DNA from: Acholoe squamosa
Taxonomy: Eukaryota; Annelida; Polychaeta; Phyllodocida; Polynoidae
Direction of reading: 5' to 3'
DNA length: 64,000 nt
NCBI GenBank assembly: GCA_949317995.1
Contig: OX439043.1
Span: 5,448,501-5,512,500, forward strand
Shown: positions 62,900 to 64,000 of the stretch, in pieces
How positions within the stretch are numbered: position 1 is the first letter of the stretch
Layout: every line of letters begins with the position of its first letter
Made by a program: the position numbers and the translations under genes
The notes under the pieces: model-generated
The model's input: the letters and a program-made list of their open reading frames with translations, nothing else
What the model was told of the DNA's origin: nothing
Databases searched by the model: none

Positions 62900-63635
62900 T
62901 ATTTCTCTGAGGTCTTATGCCATTCGATACACTTACACTTATAGAACAGTATCGATCTGACGATATGTGATAACTAGGTTTTTCTACACAAGGTGATAAT
63001 AGCCAATACTGAGGGTTACTGGGGTTAGTGTTGCTATGGTTACCAACATTTTGTGTATCAGACTGACTTGGTCTGATTTGTACATCTCTGTGAGGGGTGG
63101 GATGTGTATTACCTCATAGATTGCAGGTTATACTCCAGATGGCAACTTGATTTTCAATTTATAATCTTTCCTGATCAACAGAAGATCCTTTTAAACATCA
63201 ATCAGGAATTAACATTCCAAATTTGAATAATATAACTGTCTCCCACATGTCTGGTTTGGTTCTCGGTTTGGCTTAAGATCAATCTTAAAACAGTAAGCTA
63301 TAAGTTTTGTCCGAGAAGAAATGTGTTTTAATTGATATATACAAGTTGCCATTAGTATATGCTGCTTAGAGAAGTGATGTACAGGGTAACAGTGAACTGT
63401 TGTGACATGTTCCTATAGATAATGTGAACATTGTGATTAGTGGTTTTAGTAATATCTGTAATATCAACGCGTCTACATATACGAGCCTCCTCACCAGCTG
63501 AAATGTGAAATGTTGGTAGGGAAAAAAACGAAGAAGATAACAATATCAGTATTGACGAACAATATCTGTACCATAGTTATATATTCATTAATGAAATCAG
63601 GGGTGTAGATGATACATAGGTAGTGTGGTCCAGCT
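62900..63635. other. No gene seen
   Basis: The minus strand around 63500 has an acceptor-like CATTTCAG and an open frame, but no ankyrin or other motif, so I do not call an exon. Confidence 0.4.
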
Positions 63636-63639
63636 TTAA

Positions 63640-63850
63640 CCCTTAAGCATTAATGCATCATGTCCATTGGTCATTATGATGCATGAATGCAGCCCTGGCG
63701 AGTAACTGGCATTCATGCATCATGCTGACTTTACTGGGTCATTAAACCCCCGGAGGGTCGGTATGATGTTCCAATGCAGTCGCGCTAGCACTTTATTGGT
63801 GCACCATGACGACTGACAGGCATGATGCACTCCTGAATCAGCGGGTTAAA
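63640..63850. mobile_element. Hairpin-module MITE copy
   Basis: TTAACCCTTAAGC start, GCAGCCCTGGCGAGTAACTG, GAGGGTCGGTATGATG, CAGGCATGATGCACTCCTGA and ATCAGCGGGTTAA end. Confidence 0.65.
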
Positions 63851-63936
63851 ATCATATCTTGAAAAAATCCTATAAGACGCACAAGGCTTTTGTTTGGCCT
63901 AGAGGATGTGTCTTATACGCGGGAGATTACGGTAGT
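63851..63936. mobile_element. Right half of a CGTATAAGACGCACC element
   Basis: TCCTATAAGACGCACAAGGC and TATACGCGGGAGATTACGG match the 42487-42719 copy. Confidence 0.65.
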
Positions 63937-64000
63937 TTAATAGTCTGGTAACCAAATTAGAATCTAGCATCGAATATTGCATCGAAAGAGTGATAATTGA

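Noticed and set aside
63352-63543. Upstream TRPV exon
   Set aside because: An acceptor-like CAG and an open frame exist, but there is no ankyrin motif or any match to the family, and phase cannot be tested.

Overview
This is eukaryotic, animal DNA. The evidence is one intron-rich ion-channel gene with canonical GT..AG junctions, surrounded by a very dense layer of small non-autonomous DNA transposons (MITEs), tRNA-derived SINEs, LINE fragments and minisatellites. There are no bacterial operons and no bacterial ribosome-binding-site context. The repeat style (many palindromic MITEs, the TATAAGCCGCACC-type element, CR1/RTE-like LINE tails) suggests a marine invertebrate, perhaps a deuterostome such as a lancelet, hemichordate or echinoderm. 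I cannot fix the phylum from the sequence alone.

The only convincing protein gene runs on the minus strand from beyond the right edge to about 36.3 kb, possibly to 21 kb. It encodes a TRPV-family cation channel, closest from memory to the invertebrate Nanchung type. Eleven well-supported coding exons plus one alternative exon can be placed, and their reading phases agree at each tested junction: last ankyrin repeat (60150-60251), linker/pre-S1 (56696-56845, 55670-55752), S1 plus the S1-S2 loop (two alternative versions, 51598-51790 and 45927-46119), S2 (44756-44863), S3-S4 (43749-43900), S4-S5 linker and S5 (42931-43040), pore (41860-42005), S6 (40496-40612), TRP helix and C-terminal region (37418-37543, 36257-36332). 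The N-terminal ankyrin exons lie outside the window. Two or three further C-terminal exon candidates (26.6, 23.8 and 21.1 kb) cannot be joined in phase with confidence.

The most notable result is that the S1 exon is present twice. Both copies are exactly 193 bp with the same start and end phases. Both complete the same split Arg codon. Skipping both, or including both, shifts the frame. This is the expected structure of a mutually exclusive exon pair that would swap the first transmembrane segment and the glycosylated S1-S2 loop of the channel. In the same gene, the 3' splice site of the S6 exon has been copied about 14 times in tandem, the 5' splice site of a pre-S1 exon about four times, and the end of the S4 exon once more. 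A 25-copy, 48-bp minisatellite with a nine-unit higher-order pattern lies between the two S1 exons.

The left part (1-20 kb) has no recognisable host gene. It holds a LINE reverse-transcriptase fragment at the left edge, a LINE 3' end near 8 kb, and nested palindromic MITEs. It also holds a 65-bp tandem array of perfect hairpins near 16.8 kb, SINEs near 10-13 kb, and several foldback elements. One hairpin-module MITE family flanked by TTAA (piggyBac-like) occurs more than 20 times across the window. A G/C-tract MITE with 3-bp TTA/TAA target duplications (Harbinger-like) occurs seven times. No retrovirus-like or LTR element and no CRISPR array was seen.
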